Source: JAJYTL01 sp046705265 (GTDB lineage: Bacteria > Pseudomonadota > Alphaproteobacteria > Ferrovibrionales > Ferrovibrionaceae). Taken from it: a stretch of 7,132 nucleotides of DNA. The position numbers and the translations under genes are program-made. The notes under the pieces were generated by a model. It was not told the DNA's origin. It made no database searches and saw nothing but the letters and a program-made list of their open reading frames with translations. Where the stretch lies: the NCBI GenBank assembly GCA_046705265.1, contig JBJKQL010000095.1:1-7132 (forward strand), written 5' to 3'. Positions 6,459 to 7,132 of this stretch are shown here, piece by piece (the stretch's first letter is position 1; every line of letters starts with the position of its first letter).

Positions 6459-6983
6459 TCAGGGTGGCTCGACCGTCCCTATGGAGTCCTCTCTTTGCAA
6501 GATCGGCCGGTCTTCACCCGCAGACCCACACCCCTTTGAAAGGAAAGTGATTTTGACCATCCACGAGTCCATCTTTGCAAGATCCTCGCCCGCCGCCGGC
6601 AAAATCCGGTAAAACCCTGACGACACAGGGGGAATCGGCGCTGTCGAGGCCATCTTTGCAAGATCGGCCGACACCGCCGCCTCGGCCGCTGAAACCGCGC
6701 CGCGCCGGCGGCGATCCCGCTCCCGCTGCTGGACCCGGTTGCGCTCGTCGTAATCGGGGTGCGCCAACCGGTAGTCCCGCCAATACTGGGGATGGCGCTC
6801 TGCCCAGTTCCTCTGAGCCCGCGCCTGGTTGCATCGATAATCGGGATCGTCCCGCCGCTTCCGCCGTTGCCACAGCCGTCGCCGCTCACGCCGACACTCG
6901 GCCGACCCGCAATAACATGACCCGTCACCATGCGAACGCGGCCGCACTGCCCGGCCGCAGGCCGCGCACGACCGGCTCTCCAT
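6459..6983 (-). CDS. Cys-rich, Arg-rich putative zinc-binding protein, first gene of the IS21/ParB unit
   Basis: A 174-residue basic protein. Cysteines at C6-x2-C9 (SCAACGRAV) and C23-x-C25-x4-C30 (CYCGSAEC) look like a small zinc-binding knuckle. They are followed by a very Arg-rich, probably helical region (RRERRRLWQRRKRRDDPDYR, 31-50; then HPQYWRDYRLAHPDYDERNR, 64-83), suggesting nucleic-acid binding. The C-terminal third has a different character and carries two copies of DLAKM (107-111 and 134-138), produced by a repeated DNA motif. The start at 6981-6983 is chosen for the strong GGAGG 7 nt upstream; a longer frame begins at 7025. I associate this type of protein with IS21/ParB neighbourhoods from memory but know no characterised member. 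The stop lies 13 nt from the parB-like start, so the genes are likely co-transcribed. Confidence 0.65.
   Translation of the reverse strand: MESRSCAACGRAVRPRSHGDGSCYCGSAECRRERRRLWQRRKRRDDPDYRCNQARAQRNWAERHPQYWRDYRLAHPDYDERNRVQQRERDRRRRGAVSAAEAAVSADLAKMASTAPIPPVSSGFYRILPAAGEDLAKMDSWMVKITFLSKGCGSAGEDRPILQREDSIGTVEPP
6492..6504. repeat. repeat copy 1 (TCTTTGCAAGATC), nearest to the parB-like gene
   Basis: This copy is followed by GGCCG, as in copy 3. It lies 80 bp from copy 2 and about 47 bp before the parB-like start codon. In the surrounding frame it encodes ILQR rather than DLAKM, because the spacing shifts the frame by one. Confidence 0.8.
6572..6584. repeat. repeat copy 2 (TCTTTGCAAGATC)
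   Basis: Identical to copies 1 and 3 over 13 bp. Preceded by GAGTCCA, compared with GAGGCCA in copy 3 and GAGTCCTC in copy 1, so similarity extends a few bases outward. The core contains the palindrome TTGCAA and the arms ATCTT / AAGAT. Confidence 0.8.
6653..6665. repeat. repeat copy 3 (TCTTTGCAAGATC)
   Basis: Identical 13-bp core, 81 bp from copy 2, with the fuller form CCATCTTTGCAAGATCGGCC at 6650-6669. Encodes DLAKM in the Cys-rich protein. Confidence 0.8.
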
Positions 6984-6995
6984 CGCCACCCCTCC
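6976..6995 (-). promoter_or_regulatory. ribosome binding site deciding the start of the Cys-rich gene
   Basis: On the minus strand GGAGG (with GGG following) stands 7 nt before the ATG at 6981-6983. This fixes the start at MESRSCAAC rather than the upstream in-frame ATG at 7025. Confidence 0.6.
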
Positions 6996-7083
6996 ACACC
7001 CCAAGAATGCGAAAAGCGTGGCCACCGACCGCCGAACATGACAACGCTGGCGGCACTCGGAAAAAGCTGGGAATTAAGTCAGC

Positions 7084-7125
7084 GGATCAATTCCACTGAG
7101 CAGGGCTGGGTCAATTTCGGTGAGC
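7084..7125. repeat. two direct repeats typical of an IS21-family element end
   Basis: GGATCAATTCCACTGAGC (7084-7101) and GGGTCAATTTCGGTGAGC (7108-7125) match at 14 of 18 positions with a 24-bp period. IS21-family elements carry multiple terminal repeats of roughly this length that bind IstA. No inverted partner was found near 3000-3350, so they may belong to a second element beyond the right edge, or to this element with its other end lost. Confidence 0.5.
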
Positions 7126-7132
7126 GCCGAAG

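Larger units (their letters stand above)
3261..6983 (-). mobile_element. IS21-family-like unit carrying Cys-rich and ParB-like accessory genes (ends unresolved)
   Basis: Four minus-strand genes are packed with a 13-nt gap, a 95-nt overlap and an 8-nt overlap: Cys-rich protein, ParB-like protein, IstA, IstB. IstA and IstB define the IS21 family. The limits given are the right-hand hairpin and the first start codon. The true terminal repeats and target duplication were not found: the 7084-7125 repeats have no inverted partner near 3000-3350. The two extra genes are not part of a canonical two-gene IS21 element, and their tight coupling argues that they belong to the unit. Confidence 0.7.

Overview
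The window looks like an accessory, transposon-rich stretch of a high-GC proteobacterial genome. An alphaproteobacterium is my best guess from GC content and the style of the proteins, but no marker gene fixes the taxon. There are no rRNA, tRNA or CRISPR features. Three kinds of mobile DNA surround one intact sugar-nucleotide gene and the ruins of another.

Layout, left to right. (1) 1-746, minus strand: the N-terminal two thirds of an ISL3-family transposase, cut by the window edge; the outer end of that element probably lies near 843-869. (2) 1117-2088, plus strand: an intact NAD-dependent sugar-nucleotide epimerase of the UDP-hexose 4-epimerase type, with a good ribosome binding site and a small hairpin just upstream. 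(3) 2172-2673, plus strand: a 5'-truncated galE relic broken by several frameshifts and stops, recognisable only when pieces in different frames are joined. (4) 2717-2926, minus strand: a possible 69-residue single-pass membrane protein. (5) 3052-3201: a short open stretch without a start codon, possibly another coding remnant. Regions 2-5 read as the remains of a polysaccharide or sugar-nucleotide locus worn down by insertions.

(6) 3261-6983 is the most interesting part. It is a four-gene, minus-strand unit. In transcription order it encodes a Cys-rich, Arg-rich small protein, a ParB/Spo0J-like DNA-binding protein, an IS21-family IstA transposase and its IstB AAA+ helper. Spacing is very tight: a 13-nt gap, then a 95-nt overlap, then an 8-nt overlap. 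This suggests one translationally coupled operon, so the ParB-like and Cys-rich proteins may be working parts of the transposition system. Three near-identical copies of a partly palindromic motif (core TCTTTGCAAGATC) lie 80 and 81 bp apart just upstream of the parB-like gene, inside the end of the Cys-rich gene. One copy is in a different reading frame, so the DNA rather than the peptide seems to be conserved. They are candidate binding sites for the ParB-like protein or for IstA. A 21-bp perfect hairpin lies beyond istB.

(7) 7084-7125: two copies of an 18-bp direct repeat of the kind seen at IS21-family ends, probably an end of this element or of another one beyond the window.
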